A DNA stretch of 64,000 bases from assembly GCF_004375085.3 (NCBI RefSeq), contig NZ_SNAQ03000014.1, positions 62,001 through 126,000 of the forward strand. The letters are read 5' to 3'. The stretch is from Lewinella sp. W8 (lineage in GTDB: Bacteria > Bacteroidota > Bacteroidia > Chitinophagales > Saprospiraceae). The position numbers and the translations under genes were made by a program. The stretch's first letter is position 1; the number at the start of each line of letters is the position of its first letter. Shown here piece by piece: positions 52,920-61,945 of the stretch. Below the pieces are notes generated by a model. It saw nothing but the letters and a program-made list of their open reading frames with translations. It had not been told where the DNA came from and did no database searches.

Positions 52920-52953
52920 TTAGTAGATGGGCTTCGGTCAGGGGGTGGGAATT

Positions 52954-53015
52954 GGGCGACGGAGCGCAGGTGCAGGGCTACTCGGTAAGGAGCGTGGCAC
53001 CTGCGGTGATCGCCC
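52954..53015. repeat. Short palindromic GCAGGTGC-family element in the carA-eno gap
   Basis: GGGCGACGGAGCGCAGGTGC (52954-52973) faces GCACCTGCGGTGATCGCCC (52997-53015), so the element is an imperfect inverted repeat with about 23 bases between. The right arm is identical to the head of the elements at 6229, 27511 and 41881. It starts 52 bp past the eno start and ends 3 bp from the carA stop. Confidence 0.75.
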
Positions 53016-53018
53016 TGA

Positions 53019-54122
53019 TTATTTCTTTCTTGCGCGGATGGCGTCCACGAACTGGTCAAACAGGTAGGCCGCATCGTGGGGTCCCGGGCTGGCCTCGGGG
53101 TGATACTGCACACTGAAGGCGTCTTTGCCCTTGATGCGGATGCCCTCGATGGTGTCGTCGTTGAGGTTCCGGTGGGTCACCTCCACCACGTCCAGGTTCT
53201 GCTCGATGGCCTCAGGACTCACGCCGAAGCCGTGGTTCTGGCTCGTGATCTCACTCTTGCCCGTGATCAGGTTCTTCACGGGGTGGTTGATGCCGCGGTG
53301 ACCGTGGTGCATCTTGTAGGTGGGGATGCCCACCGCGCGGGCCAGAATCTGGTGACCAAGACAAATGCCGAACATCGGCTTGTCTTCCTCCAGCATCGCC
53401 TGGGCGGTTTTCACGGCGTAGTCCATCGCGCCGGGGTCCCCGGGACCGTTGCTGATGAAGAGTCCGTCGGGCTGGAAGGCCATAATTTCCTCCATGCTGC
53501 TCTTGGCCGGAAATACCTTTACGTAGCAGTCGCGCTGCAGGAAATTGCGCAGGATGTTGCGCTTGGTGCCCAGGTCCAGGACCGCCACCCGGTGGGGAGC
53601 ATTTTCCTCGCCCATGGTGTAAGCCTCCTTGGTGGTCACGTAGCTACTCAACTCCAGACCGTCCATGTCGGGGGCGGCCGCCAGCTGCTTCTTCAGATCG
53701 TCCAGGTCAAAGTTTTCGCTGGAGATGATGGCGTTCATGGCACCCTTGTTGCGGATGTGGCGCACGATGGCGCGGGTGTCCACGTCGCTGATGCCCACAA
53801 CACCCTCCTCCTCAAAGTAATCCTGAATGGAGGCCTCCGCCTGGTGCCGGCTGTAGGGCACCGTAAAGTTCTTACAGATCAGTCCGGCAATCTTCACGCT
53901 ATCGGATTCGGTGTCCTTGTCCGCCGTCCCGTAGTTCCCGATGTGGGCGTTGGTGGTAACCAGGAGCTGGCCGTAATAGGAAGGATCGGTGAAGATTTCC
54001 TGGTATCCCGTCATGCCGGTATTGAAGCAAATCTCACCGGTGGTCGTGCCGATCTTACCGGCGGCCTTGCCTTCGTAAACGGTTCCGTCTGCCAGGAGCA
54101 GGATTGCGCGTTGTTGACTCAT
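53019..54122 (-). CDS. carA: Carbamoyl-phosphate synthase small subunit
   Basis: 367 residues from the ATG at 54122 (MSQQRAILLLADGTVYEGKA); an in-frame ATG at 54176 lies in the promoter. Class I glutamine amidotransferase giving ammonia to CarB for arginine and pyrimidine synthesis. Catalytic Cys254 in FGICLGHQILARA and His/Glu in YHPEASPGPHDA. Partner carB is not in the window. Followed by eno on the same strand, a pairing common in Bacteroidota. Confidence 0.97.
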   Translation of the reverse strand: MSQQRAILLLADGTVYEGKAAGKIGTTTGEICFNTGMTGYQEIFTDPSYYGQLLVTTNAHIGNYGTADKDTESDSVKIAGLICKNFTVPYSRHQAEASIQDYFEEEGVVGISDVDTRAIVRHIRNKGAMNAIISSENFDLDDLKKQLAAAPDMDGLELSSYVTTKEAYTMGEENAPHRVAVLDLGTKRNILRNFLQRDCYVKVFPAKSSMEEIMAFQPDGLFISNGPGDPGAMDYAVKTAQAMLEEDKPMFGICLGHQILARAVGIPTYKMHHGHRGINHPVKNLITGKSEITSQNHGFGVSPEAIEQNLDVVEVTHRNLNDDTIEGIRIKGKDAFSVQYHPEASPGPHDAAYLFDQFVDAIRARKK

Positions 54123-54152
54123 AATTATGGGGCGGGGGTGGTCAAATTCACG

Positions 54153-54160
54153 CAAAGATA
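54153..54160 (-). promoter_or_regulatory. TATCTTTG promoter core of carA
   Basis: CAAAGATA on the plus strand, TATCTTTG on the minus strand, an exact TAnnTTTG match about 30 bp before the carA ATG. Confidence 0.5.
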
Positions 54161-54267
54161 AGCAACCTGAGCACATCGGATTAGGTCCGCAGGATTATGT
54201 TTCGTTTAAGACACCGATGGCCCGGACGCCAAGCCTCCCCGCTCCACGCCCGGGAAGGGCCATTGCG

Positions 54268-56277
54268 CTACTCCCCGTCTCCCCCGCTGCCCTCCACGGC
54301 AAACTTGTGGAAATCAAAAACCAGCGGGCCGCCGGTGCTGGAATTGGTGAAGATGATGTACCCCATTTTCAGGTCATCGTACACCTCAAACTGGCAACGG
54401 AAATCTCCGTTGTTTCCGCCGTGGCCGAACACCATACCGTAGGGCGACTCCCGCAGCGCGATCCCCAGGCCAAATCCGGTCGGATAACCGTTGAGGAAGT
54501 TTTCTTCCTTCTCCAGCGTCTGCATGGTAAACATCGCCTCGGCCTGGGCTTCGGTCAGCCCTTTCCTTTCCAGCAGGGCGAGGGCAAAGGGGGCAAAGTC
54601 CTGCGCGTTGGTGTGCATACTGAAGGCCATGCCCGGCCACGCATCGTAAGATTGGCGGGTGGGCCGTCCGTCATAATGCCCGGACACCCCACGTTCCCGG
54701 AGCTGCGGATCGTCTTTGAAGTAGGTATTGGTCATGCCAAGGGGCTCCAACAGCTCCTGATCCAGCAGGCGCTGGATGGAATCCGGCAGGTGTGGGCCCA
54801 CCCCTCCGGCAACCACCTTCTTCAGGTACTCAAAGCCCTCACCGCTGTACCCAAACTGGGTTCCCGGCGGGTGGAGCAACTTCGCACCCCAGTTCGGAAG
54901 GCCCGAAACGTGGGTGAGGACGTGGCGCGCGGTCATCTTCTTGTATTCCGGATATTTTTCCAGCTCCGGAAACGGAAACTGCTCGTGGAGCGGACGGTCC
55001 AGATCAAAATCGCCCCGCTGCGTCAGGCGGTTCATTACGTAGGCAAACACCGACTTGGTGATGGAAGCGGCCTCAAAAACCGACTCCATGCGCACCGGCT
55101 TCCCGGTCATGGCGTTTTCCACCCCGTAGGTTCGGTGGTAGACGAGTTTGCCATCCTGAATCAGGCCCACTGACACCCCGGGGATGTTGTAGTAGTCCAT
55201 GTAGGTCCGGATGTACTCGTCTACGCGCTGGGCGGTGCCCTTGGTAAACTTCTCGTGAAGCACCCCCTTCTCTGGAGGGGCGGGCTGCGGCTCTACGGCG
55301 ACCATCAGCGGGGTCGCTACGTTTTTCTCCACGTCCCGCACCCGGATGTTCACGGGGTTTCCGCCAACCATTCGATCCAGATCAAACCAATTGTTCCAGT
55401 GGTACTGCGGACGGATGGACACCTCGTAACTCATGACGGGGACGGTGAGGGCGTAATTGCCCAGAGAATCCGTGCGGGCCGTGAGGCGGAACGGATGCTT
55501 ACCCCGGTGGGTGAGTTCTACCCGTTCGGGCATCCCCTCCTTCGCCATACCCACCTTCTCGATCCTCCCGGTAACCTCACTCAGCAGGGTACCCTCGCGG
55601 ACCAGCACGAGGTCGCCCAGCCGGTCATTGTTGCTGAATTTCTCTCCGCCCGGGCCCCACTCCAGCGATACCGAATTCTGGCTTTCGTCCTTGTCGAAAA
55701 TAACGTAGTCGAAACCCAGCGCTCGCGGCACCTCCAGGGTATCCGGCAGAACGATTTTCCATTCGTAGTTGGTCGTCCCCCCTTCCCGGAGAATTTTCAC
55801 CGTAACGTTATCCCAGTTTGCCCGGGCCAGCTCGGGGTACCAGGGCATGTCTTCCTGGTGCACGATCTTGCGGTGATCCTCCGTCAGCTCGTAGGCCAGC
55901 ACCCCCGATCCAGCCGGATCATGCTTGACGTCCAGGTAGAGCACCTGGAGGTCATGGGAGGCGTAGTGGTCATCGTCGGGGGTGCGTACGTAATCGTCAT
56001 CCCGGACCGACACGAACACGTAAATAGCATTCTCGGCCAGGTTATGGCCCGCCATAAAGAAGGCATTGGCGTCATCCGGGTGGTCCGCCCGCGCACCGTA
56101 GCGGTAGCCGTTGATGGCATACTTTTTCAGGCCGGCAGGCCAGTCATCCATACGACCGTCAACCGTGATGTTTTTTATGGGGAAGGCAAAGGCCACCTTG
56201 CCGTTATTGCTCCACAGCGGGGTCGACGACAGGCTCGACAGAAGTACCAGTAGGGTAACGGTAGAAGTCAGTCTCAT
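54268..56277 (-). CDS. Exported serine hydrolase (class C beta-lactamase fold) with N-terminal CBM9-like domain
   Basis: 669 residues. Signal peptide (MRLTSTVTLLVLLSSLSSTP), then a CBM9-like sandwich (about 30-230: VDGRMDDWPAG, EWKIVLPDTLEVP), a carboxypeptidase-regulatory-like beta-sandwich (LGNYALTVPVMSYEV) and a penicillin-binding-type domain with SITK (Ser405-Lys408), YSGEGFEYL and HGGNNGDF. The enzyme could be an esterase, D-aminopeptidase or peptidase acting outside the inner membrane. Fusion of a sugar-binding domain suggests a glycan-linked substrate (inference). Confidence 0.86.
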   Translation of the reverse strand: MRLTSTVTLLVLLSSLSSTPLWSNNGKVAFAFPIKNITVDGRMDDWPAGLKKYAINGYRYGARADHPDDANAFFMAGHNLAENAIYVFVSVRDDDYVRTPDDDHYASHDLQVLYLDVKHDPAGSGVLAYELTEDHRKIVHQEDMPWYPELARANWDNVTVKILREGGTTNYEWKIVLPDTLEVPRALGFDYVIFDKDESQNSVSLEWGPGGEKFSNNDRLGDLVLVREGTLLSEVTGRIEKVGMAKEGMPERVELTHRGKHPFRLTARTDSLGNYALTVPVMSYEVSIRPQYHWNNWFDLDRMVGGNPVNIRVRDVEKNVATPLMVAVEPQPAPPEKGVLHEKFTKGTAQRVDEYIRTYMDYYNIPGVSVGLIQDGKLVYHRTYGVENAMTGKPVRMESVFEAASITKSVFAYVMNRLTQRGDFDLDRPLHEQFPFPELEKYPEYKKMTARHVLTHVSGLPNWGAKLLHPPGTQFGYSGEGFEYLKKVVAGGVGPHLPDSIQRLLDQELLEPLGMTNTYFKDDPQLRERGVSGHYDGRPTRQSYDAWPGMAFSMHTNAQDFAPFALALLERKGLTEAQAEAMFTMQTLEKEENFLNGYPTGFGLGIALRESPYGMVFGHGGNNGDFRCQFEVYDDLKMGYIIFTNSSTGGPLVFDFHKFAVEGSGGDGE

Positions 56278-56381
56278 GAACTCGGTAGTTTAACGATAAA
56301 GTCGCCTCAATACGCGAAAACGTTGCAGGGCCGTCAGGATTTTCGGCGCGCTTTTAGCCACCGCATCGGCGCAGGAAAAGT

Positions 56382-57005
56382 CTACACCGGAAGTCCCCGG
56401 CCCCGCAACTTCTCCCGGGTTTGCTCGGGGGTTTTCATCCGGATGGCGTCCAGCCCGGCGGCGCGAGCGGCCAGTACGTTTCGTTCGCTGTCGTCGATGA
56501 AGATACAACCGGAGAAGTCGCCGAGGGAATACGTAAGGCGTAGGTGTTCGTAGATTTCCGGGTCCGGTTTTTTCATTTTGACTTCCCCCGACACCATGAT
56601 GTCCTCGAAGAGTTCCAGAAAATCGAAGTTCTCCCGCGCCCAGGGAAACAGTTCCGCACTCCAGTTCGTGAGTCCGAGCAGACGATAATTCCCGGCGGCG
56701 TGCAGGCGTTTGAGCAGCTCCACGTTTCCGGGGATGGGCCCGCTGAAGTGTTCGGTCCAGCGATCGTAATAGATGCGAATTTCCCGTTCCCATTCGGGGT
56801 ACTGCCGGACGAGCAATTCGGTGGCCTCGGCCACCGGTCGCCCCCGGTCCTGCTCTTCGTTCCAGTCCAGGGTGACGATGTTGTTGACGAACCAGTCCGA
56901 CCGCTCCGGATCATCAAAAACCTTGTTGTACAGCAGGCGGGGATTCCAACCGATGAGGACGTTGCCCAGATCAAAAATGACCGTGTGGATGGGAGTACTT
57001 TGCAT
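56382..57005 (-). CDS. HAD-superfamily phosphatase, YihX-like
   Basis: 207 residues. Motif I is VIFDLGNVLIGWN, where the second acidic residue of DxD is Gly, as in alpha-D-glucose-1-phosphatase (YihX) and related HAD-IA proteins; LTNWSAELFPWARENFDF and the Lys/Asp motifs MKKPDPEIY and IFIDDSERN follow. Substrate probably a sugar phosphate. Start ATG at 57005 lies 5 bp after a TACCTTTG promoter core; monocistronic. Confidence 0.88.
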   Translation of the reverse strand: MQSTPIHTVIFDLGNVLIGWNPRLLYNKVFDDPERSDWFVNNIVTLDWNEEQDRGRPVAEATELLVRQYPEWEREIRIYYDRWTEHFSGPIPGNVELLKRLHAAGNYRLLGLTNWSAELFPWARENFDFLELFEDIMVSGEVKMKKPDPEIYEHLRLTYSLGDFSGCIFIDDSERNVLAARAAGLDAIRMKTPEQTREKLRGRGLPV

Positions 57006-57009
57006 GACG

Positions 57010-57017
57010 CAAAGGTA
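57010..57017 (-). promoter_or_regulatory. TACCTTTG promoter core of HAD gene
   Basis: CAAAGGTA on the plus strand, an exact TAnnTTTG match on the minus strand, 4 bp before the ATG at 57005. Confidence 0.45.
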
Positions 57018-57119
57018 GCAAGGAGGTGGGAGGATGGCGCGGGACGAACGCTAGATCAATACTTCATCCAACCGGCGACGTCCTGAGTTTTGCGATACTC
57101 GTCGGGATCGATGATTGTA

Positions 57120-57190
57120 GGGCACGGCAACGGAGTATCGGCCGAGCGCGAGGGTCACGACCTTTTGGCGTAGACGCAGGTGCCGTGCGA
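57120..57190. repeat. Palindromic GCAGGTGC-family element
   Basis: GCACGGCA (57122-57129) and TGCCGTGC (57181-57188) are exact complements at the ends of a 70-bp stretch, and the right end carries TGGCGTAGACGCAGGTGCCG (57166-57185). It lies between the divergent HAD and type IX-secreted protein genes. Confidence 0.65.
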
Positions 57191-57288
57191 TAAACCTTTC
57201 GGCAAAGTAAATCCGTAAGGGAAGGAAAAACCTGGCTTGGCGTAACGCTTGTCCGTTTTTTCGGCATAAACGGTCAAAGCATCTTCCC

Positions 57289-58896
57289 ATGCGTTGGCTT
57301 ATCTGCCTGATTTGCGGTTGTTTGGCCGCGCAAATGTCCGCTCAGGATTTTGCGCCGGAAACGGTGGTTTGCCGGCGGGGCAGCTTTACACTTTCCAGTC
57401 CGCTGACGGATGGTGTAGCTTACCAGTACGCCTGGGAACGGTCCTTTGACGGGGGCGTAAGCTGGCAGTCCACCGGGGACAATGCCCCGACGCTGACCAT
57501 CAGTAGCCCCCACAGTGGCATCCGCTACCGGATGCACTATGCCCCAGCGACCGCCTGTCTGCGGGACCCCGGCTGCCGACAATCCACCACGGCTACCCTG
57601 CTTACCGTACGGATACCTTCCTATTCCCAGGGGGTTCAACTCTGCCGGGGAGACACCCTCAGGGTGGGGACGGACCGCCTGACCACGGGAGGGCTCCACC
57701 AGACGGTCTTGTCTACTGCGGGTGGTTGCGACAGCATCGTGGACACCTTCATTGACCTGCTGGAAGCCCACGAGGAGCGCTTCTTTCTGGAGTTATGTCC
57801 GGGAGAACAATTCCGGGGGCTCAGCCTCGCCGCAGATACCAGCCTGATCTATAACCTGACCAGCGATCAGGGTTGTGACAGCCTTCTGATCTACGACATC
57901 AGCATTGCCGGCGCGGAAAACTTCAACATTCGGGGGAACACCCTGATCTGTGCCGGAGAAAGCACCCGGCTTTCGGCTCCCGGGCAGTACGTCGCCTACC
58001 GGTGGACGACCGGCGAAACGAGCCGGAGCATTGAGGTTGCCGAAGCGGGCACCTACGGTTTGACCCTCACCGACCTGACCGGCTGTGAACGGGTGCTCAC
58101 CGTAGACGTTGGGCGGAGTGACCTTAACATCAGTGCCGTGGACATTACACCGCCCGGTTGTCCCGGCGGTGCGGGTGCCGCAACGATCAACCTCCAGCAG
58201 GAGGGGCCGATGCTCTTTTCCTTTGACGGGGGAAACACCTTTGGGCAATCGGCGAGCAATCGCAATATGGTGGCGGGCAACTACCGGGTGGTAGTTGAGA
58301 ATGACGATGGATGCAGGAGGGATACGACAATCGTCATTCCCCCCGCCCCTGCGCTCGCCCTCACCCCCATGACCGCCACCCGGCAGGAAATTGAACGGGG
58401 GGACACCGTTTCGCTGGCCGTCGCGGCCAGCTTTCCCGTAATGCACTACACCTGGTCATCACCGCAGTGGTTGAGCTGCACCGACTGCCCCGACCCCGCA
58501 GCCGCCCCACCACAAAACATGGTGTATGAGGTTACGGCCACGGCCGCCGGGGGATGCAGTGCCACGGCCACTTTTGATCTGCGGGTGAAGGACCACCGGC
58601 GGGTCTACGCTCCGACGGCCTTCAGCCCTAACGGCGACGATCAGAACGATCGCTGGCAATTATTTACCGGCCCCCGGGCCGTGGCGGTCAGCGGACTTCA
58701 GATCGCTGATCGCTGGGGTGGCGTCCAGTTCGAACAACCCGCGGCCAGCCTTCCTCCCGAAGATCTTGCCCTCCGATGGGACGGCACCCGGGAGGGAATC
58801 AAGTTGCCTGCGGGGAGCTATTACTACGCTGCCTCCATTCACTTCGCTGATGGTTCCGTGCGCCCAATACGGGGCAAGATCAGCCTCATCCGATAA
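57289..58896 (+). CDS. Secreted protein with gliding-motility/T9SS type B C-terminal domain
   Basis: 535 residues. Signal peptide MRWLICLICGCLAAQMSAQ, Ig-like or PKD-like repeats rich in Cys pairs (LCRGDTLRVG; CPGEQFRGLSLA), then the C-terminal gliding-motility-associated domain: APTAFSPNGDDQNDRWQLF and GSYYYAASIHFADGSVRPIRG. That domain directs export by the type IX secretion system and attachment at the cell surface. First of three plus-strand genes for secreted proteins; next start is 28 bp after its stop. Confidence 0.88.
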   Translation: MRWLICLICGCLAAQMSAQDFAPETVVCRRGSFTLSSPLTDGVAYQYAWERSFDGGVSWQSTGDNAPTLTISSPHSGIRYRMHYAPATACLRDPGCRQSTTATLLTVRIPSYSQGVQLCRGDTLRVGTDRLTTGGLHQTVLSTAGGCDSIVDTFIDLLEAHEERFFLELCPGEQFRGLSLAADTSLIYNLTSDQGCDSLLIYDISIAGAENFNIRGNTLICAGESTRLSAPGQYVAYRWTTGETSRSIEVAEAGTYGLTLTDLTGCERVLTVDVGRSDLNISAVDITPPGCPGGAGAATINLQQEGPMLFSFDGGNTFGQSASNRNMVAGNYRVVVENDDGCRRDTTIVIPPAPALALTPMTATRQEIERGDTVSLAVAASFPVMHYTWSSPQWLSCTDCPDPAAAPPQNMVYEVTATAAGGCSATATFDLRVKDHRRVYAPTAFSPNGDDQNDRWQLFTGPRAVAVSGLQIADRWGGVQFEQPAASLPPEDLALRWDGTREGIKLPAGSYYYAASIHFADGSVRPIRGKISLIR

Positions 58897-58924
58897 TCAT
58901 CCCTCATTCATAAATCCCAACACC

Positions 58925-59491
58925 ATGGCCTCTGCGATACTTCTCTGCACCCGCGCAACTGCGCCCAAAAACGCCATCTGGCTCCCTGACCAGCGACGAG
59001 CCTCCGCTCACTGGCTACTCCTACTGTTGCTGCTTTTGGGTTTTTACACGGCCGGACTTTCCGGTCAAAGCTTGAGCCAGACCGTAATTGGCAGCACCGG
59101 CACGTACTACTCGGTGGCCAACACGGGCAACCTCCATTTCACCGTCGGGGAACTCGTCGTGGACCGCACCACCAACGGATTCGTGCTGGAGCGCGGATTT
59201 CACCAGGGCTACCAGGACCTGCTGTCTACGGCCGTCTGGCTGGCTCCCGAAATTGATTTGAGCCTGCGGGTCTACCCCAACCCGAGCCTCGGCCCCGTGG
59301 TGCTGGAAGGCAGCTGGGACCCCGAAGACCGTGCCGTGATTCGGGACCTGTTCGGCCGCCCGGTACAACAACTGGTCCTTCCCCCTAACCGGGCCGAGAT
59401 TGATCTGAGTTCCCATCCGGCGGGCACCTACTTCCTCACCATCTTCCGTGGCGGACGCCCCCTGGGCGGTATTCGACTGATCCGTCAGTAA
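58925..59491 (+). CDS. Small secreted protein with T9SS type A sorting domain
   Basis: 188 residues from the ATG at 58925. A hydrophobic segment (LLLLLLLLGFYTAGLSGQ, about residues 31-48) serves as an unusually late signal; the frame extends upstream to 58718 inside the previous gene but that part is a shadow. A short N-terminal domain (TVIGSTGTYYSVANTGNLHF) and the type A sorting domain LRVYPNPSLGPVVLEG with HPAGTYFLTIFRGGR follow. Located between the gliding-type and tail-fibre-type genes at 28 and 42 bp, so co-transcribed. Confidence 0.85.
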   Translation: MASAILLCTRATAPKNAIWLPDQRRASAHWLLLLLLLLGFYTAGLSGQSLSQTVIGSTGTYYSVANTGNLHFTVGELVVDRTTNGFVLERGFHQGYQDLLSTAVWLAPEIDLSLRVYPNPSLGPVVLEGSWDPEDRAVIRDLFGRPVQQLVLPPNRAEIDLSSHPAGTYFLTIFRGGRPLGGIRLIRQ

Positions 59492-59533
59492 CAACTATCC
59501 CTCCATCCGCATAAACCCATAAATCATCATCCC

Positions 59534-61537
59534 ATGCAACCGCTACTAAACCAATTTCAACGTCGCCTCTGCCTGTTAACCCTCCTGGCCATGCTGGCTG
59601 CGGGCAGTCTGCTGGCCCAGGCCCCCAATGGCTTTAAATTTCAGGCCGTTGCCCGCGATGCCGACAACAACGCCATGTCCGCGGAAAACATCGCCGTACG
59701 GATCAGTCTATTGCGCGACGGCGCAGCGGGAACCGTCGACTACAGCGAACGCCACGAAGTGACCACCTCCGATCTAGGCGTCTTCGATCTCCACATCGGT
59801 AATGGTGTCCAGCTCAGTGGAGACTTTACCACCATTGACTGGGGGGCTCACCCCTACTACCTGAAAGTGGACATGGACCCCGACGGCGGCACGGCCTACG
59901 TTAACATGGGGGCCAGTCAGCTGCTATCCGTTCCCTACGCCCTGTACGCAAAAGAAAGCGGAGACGGCGGCGGCGGAAACCCCACGGACGAGCTGCAGAA
60001 CCTGATTTACGACCCCAACACCCAGACGCTCACCCTCACCGACGGCAACTCCGTAACGCTGCAGGTGGGCGGTGGTGGCACCGACGATCAGACGTTGAGT
60101 CTCAGCGGCACCACCCTGCAAATTGAGGACGGCAACAGTGTAGACCTTTCTTCGCTGCAAGACGGTACGGAAGACGCTGACGCCGACCCCAACAACGAAA
60201 TCCAGACCATCAGCCTCAGCGGGAATCAGGTGAGCCTGAGCGGCGGCGGCGGATCCATAACGCTTCCCGCCGGGACCGTCGACACCGATGACCAGACGCT
60301 GAGCTTCAGCGGCACTACCCTCCAAATTGAGGACGGAAACAGCGTAGACCTTTCATCACTGCGGGACGGTACCGAGGACGCCGACGCCAACCCCACCAAC
60401 GAATTGCAAAGCCTTTCCCTGAGCGGTAATAACCTATCCCTCAGCAACGGTGGTGGTACGGTCAACCTTAGTGGTATCGGGGGCAGCAGCCTCTGGACGG
60501 CGGCCGGATCCAACATTTACCGGAATACGGGAAATGTGGGGATTGGCACAACCAGTCCGGAAATGGACTTTAACCTGGTGGGCAATATGCTCCTCCAATC
60601 GAATATCGGCGCCTTCCACATTGGCTACCCCAACAATGGCAACCGCTGGCGGGTATCCACGACCAATTCCGGGGCAGATTTGTTGTTCCGGTCCAAGGTG
60701 GCCAACAGCTCGACCTTTAACACACGCATTGCCTTCCGCCAGACCGGTGAATTCCAGGTGGGCAACATTGGCACTCCGGAAGCTTGGGCCCATGTCCTCG
60801 GCAACACGAATATTGGCAAACCTCACATGAAGCTGGAGGAGGTTGGGAATGATTACGCACGCCTGGAGCTCGCGAATACTGTATCCAGTAGCTTCTGGCA
60901 CGTTGCCGGACTTCCCGCTTCCAGTGGTGCAAGCGCACGATTGAACATGTTCTACGGCACCAGTAGTGGAGGTACTGACTTCATGACAATTACCGGTGAC
61001 GGAAGAGTGGGCATTTATGGCAGCCCATCTGCCCGTCTGGAACTCTACCAGCGGGGGCAACAGGTAGGTACCGGCCTGCGCTTCGACGACGGCACCGCCA
61101 ACCAGGACTGGGACATCACCCACGGCTTCTCGCTGCGCTTCCACTACGGTGGCAGCCTGCGGGGTTTTATTAACGCCAATACGGGAGCCTACACCCAGTC
61201 TTCGGACGAGTCACTGAAAACGGCCGTTGCGGGGATCGCTCCGGTAATGGACAAACTGCGGAATCTGAGGATAAAAACCTACCGGTATAAGTCCGCCGAC
61301 AAGCCCGAGATGACCATTGGGCTACTGGCCCAGGAGGCCCAGGAATTGTTTCCGGAACTGGTCGCTTATTCTGCGGCCGATGAACTCTACGGCGTCAACT
61401 ACGCCGGGTTCAGCATGGTGGCCATCAAGGCCATTCAGGAGCAGCAGGAAACCATTGACGCCCAGACCGAAAAAATTGAAGCCCTGGAGGCCAGGCTGGC
61501 CCGACTGGAGGCCCTGTTGAGTCCCGAAAAAGAGTAA
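59534..61537 (+). CDS. Secreted tail-fibre-like protein with intramolecular chaperone (S74) domain
   Basis: 667 residues. Signal peptide ending LLAQAPNG, an N-terminal sandwich domain, then two 68-residue copies beginning DDQTLS (from residues 184 and 252), a glycine-rich trimer-fibre-like region and the C-terminal S74 autoproteolytic chaperone (SDESLKTAVAGIAPVMDKL, YRYKSADKPEMTIGLLAQEA) followed by a coiled coil (IDAQTEKIEALEARLARLEA). Such proteins fold as trimeric fibres. It ends the three-gene locus, followed by a strong terminator. Confidence 0.9.
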   Translation: MQPLLNQFQRRLCLLTLLAMLAAGSLLAQAPNGFKFQAVARDADNNAMSAENIAVRISLLRDGAAGTVDYSERHEVTTSDLGVFDLHIGNGVQLSGDFTTIDWGAHPYYLKVDMDPDGGTAYVNMGASQLLSVPYALYAKESGDGGGGNPTDELQNLIYDPNTQTLTLTDGNSVTLQVGGGGTDDQTLSLSGTTLQIEDGNSVDLSSLQDGTEDADADPNNEIQTISLSGNQVSLSGGGGSITLPAGTVDTDDQTLSFSGTTLQIEDGNSVDLSSLRDGTEDADANPTNELQSLSLSGNNLSLSNGGGTVNLSGIGGSSLWTAAGSNIYRNTGNVGIGTTSPEMDFNLVGNMLLQSNIGAFHIGYPNNGNRWRVSTTNSGADLLFRSKVANSSTFNTRIAFRQTGEFQVGNIGTPEAWAHVLGNTNIGKPHMKLEEVGNDYARLELANTVSSSFWHVAGLPASSGASARLNMFYGTSSGGTDFMTITGDGRVGIYGSPSARLELYQRGQQVGTGLRFDDGTANQDWDITHGFSLRFHYGGSLRGFINANTGAYTQSSDESLKTAVAGIAPVMDKLRNLRIKTYRYKSADKPEMTIGLLAQEAQELFPELVAYSAADELYGVNYAGFSMVAIKAIQEQQETIDAQTEKIEALEARLARLEALLSPEKE

Positions 61538-61564
61538 GAATTATTTTTACGATAGCTGTTTGTT

Positions 61565-61599
61565 CCCCGCATCCGTTTACTGGATGCGGGGATTTTTTT
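61565..61599 (+). terminator. Rho-independent terminator of the tail-fibre gene
   Basis: Perfect 10-bp stem CCCCGCATCC (61565-61574) and GGATGCGGGG (61582-61591), loop GTTTACT, followed by ATTTTTTT. Confidence 0.92.
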
Positions 61600-61696
61600 G
61601 TTTCGGGGAAGGATTTTTGACCATTCAGCACACAATTCATACCACTCAGCACAAAGCGAATTAATTATTAGGTGGTCAAACACCTAATCCCATATC

Positions 61697-61790
61697 TTGA
61701 CAATTGTCTTTATTCGAGAGATTAAGATCTATTCACCACGATAGCCAGTTTTCCTCCCCACATTCTTCGGAGTGTGGGGAGTTTGTTTTT
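61697..61790 (+). ncRNA. Candidate small RNA ending in a UUCG-loop terminator
   Basis: After the tail-fibre terminator there is a TTGACA-like sequence (61697-61702) and, 50 bp later, a separate terminator, so a short independent transcript of about 60-80 bases is possible. No promoter core TAnnTTTG at the right distance is seen, so the alternative is a backup terminator for read-through. Confidence 0.28.
61754..61790 (+). terminator. Second terminator with CTTCGG tetraloop
   Basis: Stem CTCCCCACATTC (61754-61765) with GGAGTGTGGGGAG (61769-61781) closed by the extra-stable C(TTCG)G loop, then TTTGTTTTT. Confidence 0.85.
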
Positions 61791-61945
61791 GGTCATTTAC
61801 TGTATTAAAACTGCGTGCCGAACAACTTCGGGGCTTTACCCGTACGCGGTGGACAACCCCAGCGTCAGCTAACGGTTTGCGGCGGGTTAGTGATTGGGGA
61901 GGACCGTTGGCGGAGGGGATTTCCCCATCAAATTTTCGCCTTTTT

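Noticed and set aside
53076-54161. 361-codon frame antisense to carA
   Set aside because: Shadow of carA; His/Gly/Val-rich and without start context.
56290-56793. 167-codon frame on the minus strand beside the HAD gene
   Set aside because: Different frame over the HAD phosphatase, which has all family motifs; the extra frame has none.
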